This document shows positions 55,280-63,346 of a DNA stretch of 64,000 bases, in pieces. Each line of letters begins with the position of its first letter. Position 1 is the stretch's first letter. The stretch is from Bradyrhizobium sp. ARR65 (GTDB lineage: Bacteria > Pseudomonadota > Alphaproteobacteria > Rhizobiales > Xanthobacteraceae). The stretch is taken from the NCBI RefSeq assembly GCF_000472385.1, contig NZ_AWZU01000007.1, forward strand, positions 1-64,000, in the 5' to 3' direction. Made by a program: the position numbers and the translations under genes. Below the pieces are notes generated by a model. That model did not search any database. It was given only the letters and a program-made list of their open reading frames with translations, and was not told where the DNA came from.

Positions 55280-55987
55280 ATGAACATACCGCTGCAACCA
55301 TCGTGGACCGACATTGCAATCCGGCTGGCGCTGACGATGCTGGCGGGAGCGATCATCGGCTTCAACCGCGGCGCGCGCGGTCATGCGGCCGGCTTCCGGA
55401 CCACGATCCTTGTCGGACTGGCGGCCTCGGTCGCCATGATCCAGGCCAATATTCTGCTATCGGTGAGCGGCAAGACACCGGAGTCCTTTGCGATCATGGA
55501 TCTGATGCGGCTTCCCTTGGGGATCCTGACCGGCGTCGGCTTCATCGGCGGCGGCGCCATCCTCAAGAGGGGCGACCTGATCACCGGCGTCACGACCGCC
55601 GCGACACTGTGGCTGATGACGGTGATTGGGCTCTGCCTCGGCGGCGGACAGTTGCTGCTTGGAACGGCCGCGACAGTGCTTGCGGTGCTCACGCTTTGGA
55701 TCCTGAAATGGGTGGATGGCACAATTCCGCGCGAGCATCACGCCCGTCTGGTCGTCACTTGCGAAGCGAACTGGAATGTCGTTGAGCAGGTGTCAAATCT
55801 GGTCGAACCTATGAAATATCGCGCCCACTTCCTCGGCCAGAAACATCATTCAAATTCGAACCAGACGGATTACGCATTCGAATTGTCGTGGCACCGGCCG
55901 GACCGGGCATCTTCGCCACTCGATGTACTGCACGTCCTGGACCGGGACTATCGGATCACGCTGTTTGAGCTCATGACCGACCGCTAA
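55280..55987 (+). CDS. MgtC/SapB-family membrane protein
   Basis: 235 aa. The N-terminal 150 residues have about four to five membrane segments and the MgtC core GAIIGFNRGARGHAAGFRTT and LTGVGFIGGGAILKRG. A soluble C-terminal domain of about 80 residues follows. Start at 55280 over a GTG at 55262. MgtC proteins modulate ATP synthase or Mg homeostasis; which applies here is unknown. Confidence 0.85.
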   Translation: MNIPLQPSWTDIAIRLALTMLAGAIIGFNRGARGHAAGFRTTILVGLAASVAMIQANILLSVSGKTPESFAIMDLMRLPLGILTGVGFIGGGAILKRGDLITGVTTAATLWLMTVIGLCLGGGQLLLGTAATVLAVLTLWILKWVDGTIPREHHARLVVTCEANWNVVEQVSNLVEPMKYRAHFLGQKHHSNSNQTDYAFELSWHRPDRASSPLDVLHVLDRDYRITLFELMTDR

Positions 55988-55996
55988 CCAGCTCCC

Positions 55997-56155
55997 TCAA
56001 TGCGTGTCGGTCTCCTGCCACTTCTCGAGATCGGACTTCCGCACGCTTGTGCTCTGTTCCTTTTCCACCGGCTTCTTCCAAGGCTCATCGGTCTGCTTGA
56101 ACGAACGCTTGTCGGTCTTTTCCCGGGGATCGTCGGTCGGCTTCTCGCGGCTCAT
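55997..56155 (-). CDS. Very small charged protein
   Basis: 52 aa, almost entirely charged residues (REKPTDDPREKTDKRSFKQT), likely disordered. AGGAA stands before the ATG at 56155. A weak GGAAC-N16-GATT lies upstream (56211-56187). Convergent with the MgtC gene. The 402 nt from 56156 to 56557 hold no further gene I can support. Confidence 0.6.
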   Translation of the reverse strand: MSREKPTDDPREKTDKRSFKQTDEPWKKPVEKEQSTSVRKSDLEKWQETDTH

Positions 56156-56557
56156 GGCGTTTCCTGGATCAGGTTCACGTGACACCAATCTCACCGGCGC
56201 GGGCTGGTTCCTGCCTTCACAGGTTAAAGCAACGCCATTGATTGGTAGACTTGAGGAACCATCTGGCCGACCAAGAGTCTTGATAGTGCTTCCGGCGCCG
56301 ATCCCCCCTGTCACGTCGGGAGCACTCCGTGTGGAATGGCGGTCTCGGCGTTCGGCCCCTTGAACGCTGGGACCGTCGGCGGAGCTGCTATCGACTCTCC
56401 CAGTGAATGATGGGCCCGATCGAGGTGGCTGCGCCTCTTAAAGCCAATTGCGCGGCGCGGCATGCGCCCTTTCCCTTGACGGCCTCACGCGACAATGTCG
56501 GCGCACGCAAGCCGCTCCAGGCGCCAATCCGCCTCAGCGGATTCCCGCGAATCGTCC

Positions 56558-56758
56558 TTACCGCGGCGACTGCAGCCCCGGTGAACTCAACCACCGATTG
56601 ATGCGAACGGCGGTCTCCGCCTGACTCGCCTTGTTCAACAGCATATCGCGCTCTGGCCCTTGCGGAAGTTTCTCGGCAGCTTGACGCGCGTCATCGGCGG
56701 CCTTTTGGAGGCGTTCGTCGAACGAAGCCGTGGGCTTGCGCCGGTTTCTCCTCATCAT
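56558..56758 (-). CDS. Small basic protein, paralogue of 49577-49783
   Basis: 66 aa: RLQKAADDARQAAEKLPQGP followed by ERDMLLNKASQAET, matching the pattern of the protein at 49577. AGGAGG stands 5 to 8 nt before the paired ATG codons at 56758 and 56755. Helical, soluble, function unknown. Confidence 0.68.
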   Translation of the reverse strand: MMRRNRRKPTASFDERLQKAADDARQAAEKLPQGPERDMLLNKASQAETAVRINRWLSSPGLQSPR

Positions 56759-56882
56759 GGAAGCCTCCTGCTTCGAGACTTCTACGGAGTCTGCGCCACA
56801 GGCGGCGCATCGTCGCTAACCTAATTTAGCGCGCTGGTGCAAATAAAGCGACACTTGCTTGGAACGAATTCTGCATCGCGCG

Positions 56883-57089
56883 CTAAAGCTGCTGGCGGCC
56901 TGCCTTATCTTGCTCGCCGCCGGGCACGCTCAAATGCACTTCGTGCCCCTGGCGGATCGCAAGCGAGGCCGCGGCCGCGGCCGATTCGAAAGCCGATTCC
57001 TTGGTGGCATATTCGCCCTTGATGTCCCCGTCATGGAGGACGCCCCATTGGTCCCCCACCGCGACGATCGCATATTGAGCAAGACCCAT
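56883..57089 (-). CDS. Small protein of unknown function
   Basis: 68 aa starting MGLAQYAIVAVGDQWGVLHD, with an alternating beta-rich start and an Ala-rich helix (FESAAAAASLAIRQGHEV), a layout like DUF2188-type proteins. Strong AAAGGAG before the ATG. I recognise close relatives in Bradyrhizobium; function unknown. Confidence 0.7.
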   Translation of the reverse strand: MGLAQYAIVAVGDQWGVLHDGDIKGEYATKESAFESAAAAASLAIRQGHEVHLSVPGGEQDKAGRQQL

Positions 57090-57161
57090 TTTACGATCTC
57101 CTTTAATGCCCGCTTAATGCCCGGAAGAAAGAACGTGAAGCGCGCGTCGCTTGTCCGGTTC

Positions 57162-58097
57162 TCACGAGACGGTCAGCACGACCTTCCCAACTGAATGCCC
57201 CTGCTCGACGGAGCCCATGGCGTCTGCCGCGGCATCGAGCGGGAACGTCTTTTGGACATGAGGCTTGACCTTTCCGGCGTTGATGAGCGCGGCGATTTCG
57301 GCAAGCTCATCGCCATTGGCTTCCACCGTATAGCGCAGCGCACGCACACCGAGTTCTCCCGCCCTCTCCTGCGAGGGCTCGGTCAAGGTCGAAACCAGCA
57401 CCCCACCTTTCCTCAGCAACTGCCAGGAACGCTCGCGCGTTTCACCGTCGATCAGATCGAACACCATGTCGAGGTCGGAGGCGACCTCCTCGAAGCGCTG
57501 CTTCTTGTAGTCGATGACGACATCGGCGCCGAGACCGCGCGCAAAATCGACGTTGTCGGTTGAGACCGTCGTGAGCACGCGCGCGCCGCGTGCCTTGGCG
57601 AACTGCACGGCAAAATGGCCAACCCCGCCCGAACCGCCGTGAATCAGGACAGATTGTCCCGCCTTCAGGCCGCCATGCCGGAACAGTCCCTGCCAAGCGG
57701 TCTGCCCCGCCAGCGGAACGCCGGCGGCATACAGATGGTCCAGCCCGGACGGTTTTACCGCAACCGCCCTTTCATCCAACACGACCTGCTGCGCATAGCC
57801 GCCGCCATAAACCGGCACCATCCCGAAGACCTCGTCGCCGATCTTGAAGCGGGTCGCCTGGGCGCCGCATTTCGCAATCACGCCAGAGACGTCGCGGCCC
57901 GGCGTATATGGCAGACGATCCTCTTGCACGGATGGGTATTTGCCCAGGCGAATCTTGAAATCGACCGGGTTCACGCTGGCCGCGCGCACCACGACCAGGA
58001 GCTGGCCTGCATCCGGCTGCGACTGCTCGAGCTCCTCGAGCTGCAGCACATCCTTTGCGCCGAAACGATGAAACCTGACTTTACGGATTTTGCTCAT
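57162..58097 (-). CDS. Zinc-independent medium-chain NADP-dependent quinone oxidoreductase
   Basis: 311 aa of the MDR superfamily without zinc ligands: VVRAASVNPVDFKIRLGKYP at the front, the NADP loop VLIHGGSGGVGHFAVQFAKA at about residues 140-159, and the substrate-tunnel region in GVPLAGQTAWQGL. It likely reduces quinones or enones with NADPH. GGAGG stands 8 nt before the ATG at 58097. A GGAAC-N17-GGTT site is at 58144-58119. Confidence 0.85.
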   Translation of the reverse strand: MSKIRKVRFHRFGAKDVLQLEELEQSQPDAGQLLVVVRAASVNPVDFKIRLGKYPSVQEDRLPYTPGRDVSGVIAKCGAQATRFKIGDEVFGMVPVYGGGYAQQVVLDERAVAVKPSGLDHLYAAGVPLAGQTAWQGLFRHGGLKAGQSVLIHGGSGGVGHFAVQFAKARGARVLTTVSTDNVDFARGLGADVVIDYKKQRFEEVASDLDMVFDLIDGETRERSWQLLRKGGVLVSTLTEPSQERAGELGVRALRYTVEANGDELAEIAALINAGKVKPHVQKTFPLDAAADAMGSVEQGHSVGKVVLTVS

Positions 58098-58118
58098 GGG
58101 CGCGCCTCCTACGAGGGC

Positions 58119-58144
58119 AACCCGGCACGGCACCGCCTCGTTCC
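58119..58144 (-). promoter_or_regulatory. EcfG-like promoter before the quinone oxidoreductase gene
   Basis: Minus strand GGAAC (58144-58140), 17 nt, GGTT (58122-58119), about 22 nt before the ATG at 58097. Confidence 0.35.
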
Positions 58145-58247
58145 TCGGTAAGGCGTCGCGCGTCTTGCGCGCACAAGGTGAAGGGGCAGGCTCTTTCGAA
58201 CTCTGCCCCCGTGATCTTCTAGGGCCGTCCGCCTGTCCGTTCCATGA

Positions 58248-58808
58248 TCAAGCGGCGCTACGCTGGGTGTGGCGGCCTTCCCTAATCTCTTCGATAATCT
58301 TCTTGCTAAAGGCTTCGAGATCGCCTGGATTACGCGAGGTGATCACACCCTGGTCGACGACCACCTGCGAATCCTCCCACTTCGCACCGGCATTCATGAC
58401 ATCGGTCTTGATCGATTTGTACGACGTCATCCTCCGGCCCTTCGCGATGCCGGTTTCGATCAGCAGCCAGGGCGCGTGGCAGACGGCGGCGACCACCTTC
58501 TTGGCATCGAAAATGTCCTTGATGAACTTCAACGCCTTGGGTTCGACCCGCAGTAGGTCCGGGTTGATCTGACCGCCCGGCAATACGATCGCCTCGTAGT
58601 CGGACGGCGAGGCCTGGTCCAGCGTCTTATCCACCTTGACCGGCCGCCCCCAGTCCTTCATGTCCCAGCCTTTGATCTCGCCGGCCGAAAGCGAGATGAT
58701 CTCCACGGTGGCGCCGGCCTGCTTCAGCCTGTCGCGGGGCACCTCCAGCTCGGACTGCTCGAAACCGTTGGTTGCCAGAATGGCGATCTTCTTGCCCTTC
58801 AATTCCAT
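58248..58808 (-). CDS. DJ-1/PfpI-family protein
   Basis: 186 aa with the family core ILATNGFEQSELEVPRDRL and the nucleophile elbow VAAVCHAPWLLIETG (Cys-His). It is either a protease-like or deglycase-like stress protein. GGGAG stands before the ATG at 58808. Downstream an inverted repeat (GGGGCAG 58183-58189, CTGCCCC 58203-58209) may end the transcript. A weak GGAAC-N16-GATT lies upstream at 58866-58842. Confidence 0.87.
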   Translation of the reverse strand: MELKGKKIAILATNGFEQSELEVPRDRLKQAGATVEIISLSAGEIKGWDMKDWGRPVKVDKTLDQASPSDYEAIVLPGGQINPDLLRVEPKALKFIKDIFDAKKVVAAVCHAPWLLIETGIAKGRRMTSYKSIKTDVMNAGAKWEDSQVVVDQGVITSRNPGDLEAFSKKIIEEIREGRHTQRSAA

Positions 58809-58889
58809 GGGACACTCCCTTGCAAAAAGCGTGTCCGCGTCAATCGGCAATTGCCCGCATCGTTCCGTGGCGCGGGGTGCGGCTTCAGT

Positions 58890-59099
58890 CTAGCGCTTGG
58901 CGAGGTTCTGCTTCAGAAACACCAGCCCGTTATAGGTCAGCCGCGTTTCGCTGGTTTCCCCGGCCGCCACCTCGCCTTCGAGATAGGTCTCGAGGTCCGG
59001 AAGGGCCTGGTCGAATTTTTCCGCAATGCCCATCATCTCGCACGTCTCCTTGATACGCGCGATGGGCTTTTCCAGAACAGTGATTGTGGTGGTTGCCAT
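58890..59099 (-). CDS. Small helical protein of unknown function
   Basis: 69 aa starting MATTTITVLEKPIARIKETC, helical, one Cys, no motif recognised. GGGGG lies just before the ATG at 59099; the frame is open to 59330, but the extra part looks non-coding. Same strand as the PfpI gene, 81 nt ahead of it. Confidence 0.6.
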   Translation of the reverse strand: MATTTITVLEKPIARIKETCEMMGIAEKFDQALPDLETYLEGEVAAGETSETRLTYNGLVFLKQNLAKR

Positions 59100-59278
59100 G
59101 CCCCCATAATTCGGCCCCCGAGCAACCGTTCCGCATCCATCACAAGGAACAGGAGGCAGATGGCGGAATTGTTCGCCGGAGCTTGGAAAATTTCGCAAGG
59201 AGATATCCAGCCGAAGAGAATAGCTCGAAGCCCCGTCTTCGGCTTTCGATAACGGACGGGGTTTGTTAGGAGGGCGCC

Positions 59279-59485
59279 ATGCCCTACGCCCTGTATGAAG
59301 AGAATGAGCGGCTGACACGCAGCTTCCCAACTGAGCAAGAGGTCTGGGCGGCTGCAGAACGCGCCGGCCTGGTCGAGACCCGACCTGATGGCGAGAAGGT
59401 CCTGGACGGCAATCTCAAGATCAAGTTTTGCGAGTCGAGTCCGGATGAGGTCAGCGATCCGGACTCCGATTTCATTTTCTCCTGA
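59279..59485 (+). CDS. Small acidic protein of unknown function
   Basis: 68 aa, MPYALYEENERLTRSFPTEQ at the start, acidic C-terminus (PDEVSDPDSDFIFS). Very good TAGGAGG 5 nt before the ATG. Resembles short conserved rhizobial proteins; no function known to me. Confidence 0.68.
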   Translation: MPYALYEENERLTRSFPTEQEVWAAAERAGLVETRPDGEKVLDGNLKIKFCESSPDEVSDPDSDFIFS

Positions 59486-59560
59486 GAGGCGCCGGAGTCT
59501 CGCAAAGTCTGGCGCTGCCAAAGCGCGACGAGGCTTAGGTTCAGTTGATTGCCGCGGCCG

Positions 59561-59591
59561 TTCACCTCTCCCAACACGGAGGAGAGGTGAA
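59561..59591. terminator. Hairpin between convergent genes
   Basis: TTCACCTCTCC (59561-59571) and GGAGAGGTGAA (59581-59591) are perfect 11-bp arms with a 9-nt loop, between the small acidic gene and the ThDP gene. Confidence 0.55.
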
Positions 59592-59632
59592 CCGAGTCCC
59601 GCGGTTGGTACCGATCCAAGACCTATCGCGCT

Positions 59633-61441
59633 TTAGACCTTCAGTTCGTTGGGTTTGGTCGGCTTCTCTTCCGCATCAACCACGGCCTCCACCAGGGCCG
59701 GCTTCGATGAAGCCAGCGCTGCGCGGATCGCGGGAACGATGTCATCCGGCTTCTCGCAACGGAATGCATCCGCACCGCAGGCCTTCGCGAATGCCACGAA
59801 GTCGATCGGCGGTAGGTCACAACCGAAGGGCGGGTTGCCAATGTCCTGCTGCTCGAACTTCACCTCGGCAAGGCTGTTGTTCTTCAGAAGGATGATTTTG
59901 ACGGGCAGGTTTTGTGCGACCGCGGTCGACAATTCCGCCATCAGCATGGCAAATCCGCCGTCGCCGACCACGGTCACCGCCTGCCGTTTCGGAAAGGCCA
60001 ATTGTGCCGCGATTGCGAAAGGCAGGCCAGGCGCCATGCTGGCCAGCATGCCGGTTCCGGTCAGGCGCTGGTTCTCCCTAAGGCGCAAGCAGCGCGCCGC
60101 AAAATGCGTGTTCGCCCCGCAATCCAGGCAAATGACGGCATCATCCGCCAGGAGGTCGCTGAGGGCGCGCACCACCATCTGCGGACGCAACGGGCTGCGC
60201 GCGCTGCCCTCGACCTTGTCGAGCAGCGTGTTCCAATCGGCGACGCGATGCTGCGCTTCGGTGAGGAACGAACGATCCTGCTTGGGAGTGATCAACGGCA
60301 ACAGCGTCATCAGCGTCGCCTTGACGTCAGCCACCAGACCGACTTCCACGGGATACCGCAGGCCGATCCGATCGGCCTTGAGATCGATTTGGACACCGCG
60401 CGCCTGCCCGGGCGACGGATAGTACTCTTCCCATGGCATGGTCGAACCGAGGATCAAGACGGTGTCACAATTCTTCATGATCCATGACGACGGTGCGGTG
60501 CCGAGATCGCCAATCCCACCGGTGGTCAATGGAGAGTCGTCGGCCAGCACAGCCCTGCCCAGCAGGGATTTTGCAACCGGCGCGCCGAGCGCGTCCGCAA
60601 GCCTGGTCACTTCCTCGCGAGCATGCAGCGCGCCCTGCCCGGCGAGAATGGCGACCCGCCGTCCGGAATTGAGAATGTCGGCTGCGGCGCGAACCTCATC
60701 GGCAGGCGCCGCTGCCAGCGGCGTGGTCCAGGACGAGGACGTGCGAACGCCCGGATTGCGCATCGAGCGCTTGCCGGCGGAAAGCCGCATCATTTGCACA
60801 TCCTTGGAGATGGTCAGATGCGCCACCCCACGCTCACCCAGCGCCGCTCTGCAGGCCCGGTTTGCTACGATCACGGCGTGCTCCGGTCCGGTCACCTCCT
60901 CGTTGTAGAGCGCGACGCCTCGCATCAGCCCTACGGTATCGACGCTTTGCTGATACCGCAGCCCGGTGAGGTCGTGAAAGGTCAGGCCGGTCAGCGCTAC
61001 CACCGGCGCGCCGTCGAGGGCGGCATCGTAAAGCCCATTGAGGAGATGAATCGCGCCCGGCCCCGTGGTGCCGACGCACACGCCGAGATGTCCGGTAAGC
61101 TTGGCAAAGCCCGAGGCCATGAAAGCCGCGGCTTCTTCATGGCGCACGCCGATGTAACGGATCTTGTCCTGGCGCTTGCGCAGAGCCTCGATCACCGAAT
61201 TGATGCCGTCGCCGACGACACCGAACGCGTGCGTGGCGCCCCAGGCGACCAATGTGTCAACGATAATGTCCGCGGTCGTCTCGTCCCCGCCGAATGACGG
61301 CGCCGGCTGCGGCGAGATGGCAGACGTGACTTCGCTCGGTTCCGCGGCCGCGGACGGACGTGCATTCACGCTCGCGAGCGCCAATCCGGTGGTTGCGATC
61401 GAAATGAAGTCCCGGCGATCAATGTCCGACTTCTGCGGCAT
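59633..61441 (-). CDS. Tat-exported ThDP-dependent enzyme (pyruvate oxidase/acetolactate synthase fold)
   Basis: 602 aa. From the ATG at 61441 the protein begins with a twin-arginine signal (DRRDFISIATTGLALASVNA), followed by a complete ThDP enzyme: catalytic Glu in VRHEEAAAFMASGFAK, and the cofactor site VVGDGGFAMLMAELSTAVAQ with LLKNNSL. GGGAG stands before the ATG. Most relatives are cytoplasmic, so periplasmic placement with bound ThDP would be unusual. Divergent from oxalate decarboxylase over 139 nt. Distinct from the PoxB-like protein at 38653. Confidence 0.83.
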   Translation of the reverse strand: MPQKSDIDRRDFISIATTGLALASVNARPSAAAEPSEVTSAISPQPAPSFGGDETTADIIVDTLVAWGATHAFGVVGDGINSVIEALRKRQDKIRYIGVRHEEAAAFMASGFAKLTGHLGVCVGTTGPGAIHLLNGLYDAALDGAPVVALTGLTFHDLTGLRYQQSVDTVGLMRGVALYNEEVTGPEHAVIVANRACRAALGERGVAHLTISKDVQMMRLSAGKRSMRNPGVRTSSSWTTPLAAAPADEVRAAADILNSGRRVAILAGQGALHAREEVTRLADALGAPVAKSLLGRAVLADDSPLTTGGIGDLGTAPSSWIMKNCDTVLILGSTMPWEEYYPSPGQARGVQIDLKADRIGLRYPVEVGLVADVKATLMTLLPLITPKQDRSFLTEAQHRVADWNTLLDKVEGSARSPLRPQMVVRALSDLLADDAVICLDCGANTHFAARCLRLRENQRLTGTGMLASMAPGLPFAIAAQLAFPKRQAVTVVGDGGFAMLMAELSTAVAQNLPVKIILLKNNSLAEVKFEQQDIGNPPFGCDLPPIDFVAFAKACGADAFRCEKPDDIVPAIRAALASSKPALVEAVVDAEEKPTKPNELKV

Positions 61442-61580
61442 GGCGCAGCTCCCGACTTGCGAATGCGAGACAAACCGCAGCGCTCCGTTAGGTTGCAGAA
61501 CCGCCGCCATAAGCTTTGCGTGACGTGCGCGCTACGAACTTTCAGAACCGGCTCGCGTTCGGCCGGCAAGTGGTGAACGC

Positions 61581-62780
61581 ATGAATTTCCCGAGCCGACG
61601 AACCCTGCTTGCGGCCGCGGCCGCCTTGGGCACCAACGCTGCGATGGCCAGTCAAAGTAACGAGCCTGTTATCGGCAACAAGGGCGCCCCGATCATCGGT
61701 CCGCGCAACCACGATCGCGAGCAGCAAAACCCCGACATCCTGCGGCCGCCGTCCACCGATCACGGTACGTTACCGAATTTGCGATTCTCCTTCGCCGACG
61801 CCCACATGAAGATGCGCGACGGCGGCTGGTCGCGCGAGGTGACGCAGCGCGAGTTGCCGATCTCGACCACCATGGCCGGCGTCAACATGCGCTTGAAGTC
61901 GGGCGCGGTGCGCGAGCTGCATTGGCACAAGCAGGCCGAGTGGGCCTTCATGCTTGCCGGGAACGCGCGGATCACCGCGGTCGACAACGATGGACACAAC
62001 TTCATCGCCGATGTGCGCGAGGGCGACCTCTGGTACTTTCCATCCGGGATCCCCCACTCGATCCAGGGATTACCAAACGACGGCTGCGAATTTCTGCTGG
62101 CGTTTCCCGACGGCCAGTTCTCCGAAGACTCCACCTTCGCCATCACCGATCTCTTTGCGCATACCGATCGCGAGGTCCTGGCGAGGAATTTCGGCGTCGA
62201 CGCAAAGGCGTTCGATAATATTCCAAAGCAGGAGCTGTTCATCTTCCAAGCCGAGCCGCCGCCGCCTCTGAACACCGACAGCGTCAACGACCCGCTCGGC
62301 GGGGTGCCGCAAAACATGATGTTCAAGTTGATGGAACAGCAGCCGACCACCTCGCCCGGCGGGCGTGTGCGCATTGCCGATACGCGGAATTTCCCGATCG
62401 CCACCGACGTCGCGGCAGCTCTGGTGGAGGTCGATCCCGGCCATATGCGCGAGATCCATTGGCATCCGAACGCAGACGAGTGGCAATATTACATTTCCGG
62501 TAAAGGCCGGATGACGGTGTTCGCCGCAGAGACCAACGCACGGACATTCGACTTCCAGGCCGGCGATGTCGGCTACGTGCCGATGTCGATGAGTCACTTC
62601 ATCGAGAATACCGGCAACGAGCAGCTTCGCTTCCTTGAGTTGTTCAGATCACCGCGATTCATGGACGTTTCGCTCGCGCAATGGATGGCGCTGACGCCAC
62701 GTGAACTGGTCGAGGCGCATCTGAAGATCGAACGCAGCCTCCTTGATGGTATACGAAAGGACAAGCAGCCGGTGGTTTGA
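61581..62780 (+). CDS. oxdC: Oxalate decarboxylase (bicupin), Tat-exported
   Basis: 399 aa. A Tat signal ([20 protein letters not shown]) is followed by two cupin domains. The manganese-site motifs are [12 protein letters not shown] (domain 1) and [12 protein letters not shown] (domain 2). The lid between them reads SEDST, retaining the glutamate linked to decarboxylase rather than oxidase activity. It converts oxalate to formate and carbon dioxide, probably in the periplasm. Confidence 0.9.
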   Translation: MNFPSRRTLLAAAAALGTNAAMASQSNEPVIGNKGAPIIGPRNHDREQQNPDILRPPSTDHGTLPNLRFSFADAHMKMRDGGWSREVTQRELPISTTMAGVNMRLKSGAVRELHWHKQAEWAFMLAGNARITAVDNDGHNFIADVREGDLWYFPSGIPHSIQGLPNDGCEFLLAFPDGQFSEDSTFAITDLFAHTDREVLARNFGVDAKAFDNIPKQELFIFQAEPPPPLNTDSVNDPLGGVPQNMMFKLMEQQPTTSPGGRVRIADTRNFPIATDVAAALVEVDPGHMREIHWHPNADEWQYYISGKGRMTVFAAETNARTFDFQAGDVGYVPMSMSHFIENTGNEQLRFLELFRSPRFMDVSLAQWMALTPRELVEAHLKIERSLLDGIRKDKQPVV

Positions 62781-62791
62781 GCAGCAAGGTG

Positions 62792-62816
62792 GGAACCGTT
62801 CCCAAGGAAAGAAGTT
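62792..62816 (+). promoter_or_regulatory. EcfG-like promoter before a small secreted protein
   Basis: GGAAC (62792-62796), 16 nt, AGTT (62813-62816), 38 nt before the ATG at 62854. The -35 lies in a small palindrome GGGAACCGTTCCC. Confidence 0.45.
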
Positions 62817-62853
62817 TCCCACGCGTGTCATCCAACAAAGGGAGTTCCCGTTC

Positions 62854-63105
62854 ATGATGAAGACCAGACTGGCAATTGCCGTACTGCTGGCAGCGGGCTT
62901 GGCCGCCTCGCCTCTTGCCGTGCAAGCGAAGTCGTACAAGCACACCAGGCATTCTCACACCTCGTCGATGACGACCGGCTCCAACATGAAGTCATCAGGT
63001 GGAACGACCGGCATGAGCCGCAGCACGAGGGGCAACACCTCGAGTGAAGGCAATGTCGGCCCGGGCACGACCAACAACAACGGTCCGGCTCCCGGCGGCC
63101 GCTGA
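62854..63105 (+). CDS. Small secreted Ser/Gly/Thr-rich protein
   Basis: 83 aa with a signal peptide (LAIAVLLAAGLAASPLAVQA) and a low-complexity mature part (His, Ser, Thr, Met, Gly), ending NNNGPAPGGR. GGGAG stands 10 nt before the ATG at 62854. Own promoter and terminator suggest a monocistronic unit. Function unknown; similar in style to the protein at 53974. Confidence 0.72.
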   Translation: MMKTRLAIAVLLAAGLAASPLAVQAKSYKHTRHSHTSSMTTGSNMKSSGGTTGMSRSTRGNTSSEGNVGPGTTNNNGPAPGGR

Positions 63106-63148
63106 CCGCATCGACTGGCGCAGCGCCCAGAACACGCAGAACAGAAAG

Positions 63149-63175
63149 AGCCCCGCACCTTTGCGGGGCTTTTTT
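63149..63175 (+). terminator. Rho-independent terminator
   Basis: AGCCCCGC (63149-63156) and GCGGGGCT (63163-63170) with a 6-nt loop, followed by a run of T (63170-63175). Confidence 0.9.
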
Positions 63176-63248
63176 CGTACCGCGCGGCCAGCCTCTCTGG
63201 GACGGCGGCGCACGGCCGCCTGTCCTGTACTAAAATGCCCCCGCGCTC

Positions 63249-63303
63249 GATTAATCGATAACATCGAATATTTTGACATAAACGATCTATTGGATTAATC
63301 GAT
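63249..63303 (+). promoter_or_regulatory. Promoter region with twin GATTAATCGAT boxes before the YeiH-type gene
   Basis: GATTAATCGAT occurs at 63249-63259 and again at 63293-63303. The first box continues into TCGAT-AAC-ATCGA, a small palindrome. Between them is TTGACA (63273-63278), and 17 nt on TAATCG (63296-63301) as a poor -10 inside the second box. The arrangement suggests a regulator bridging the promoter. Confidence 0.45.
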
Positions 63304-63346
63304 CGCAGCGATCGATATTTGGGCGAGCCCAATTGAGGAGCCACCC

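Noticed and set aside
56156..56557. Short frames in the gap after the 52-residue gene
   Set aside because: No ribosome sites, no conserved features, and poor codon pattern; treated as noncoding.
59128..59132. GGAAC-N16-AATT before the gene at 59099, and similar sites at 38560 and 58866 (minus)
   Set aside because: The -35 matches, but the -10 (AATT or GATT) is too far from CGTT to count as an EcfG promoter without expression data.
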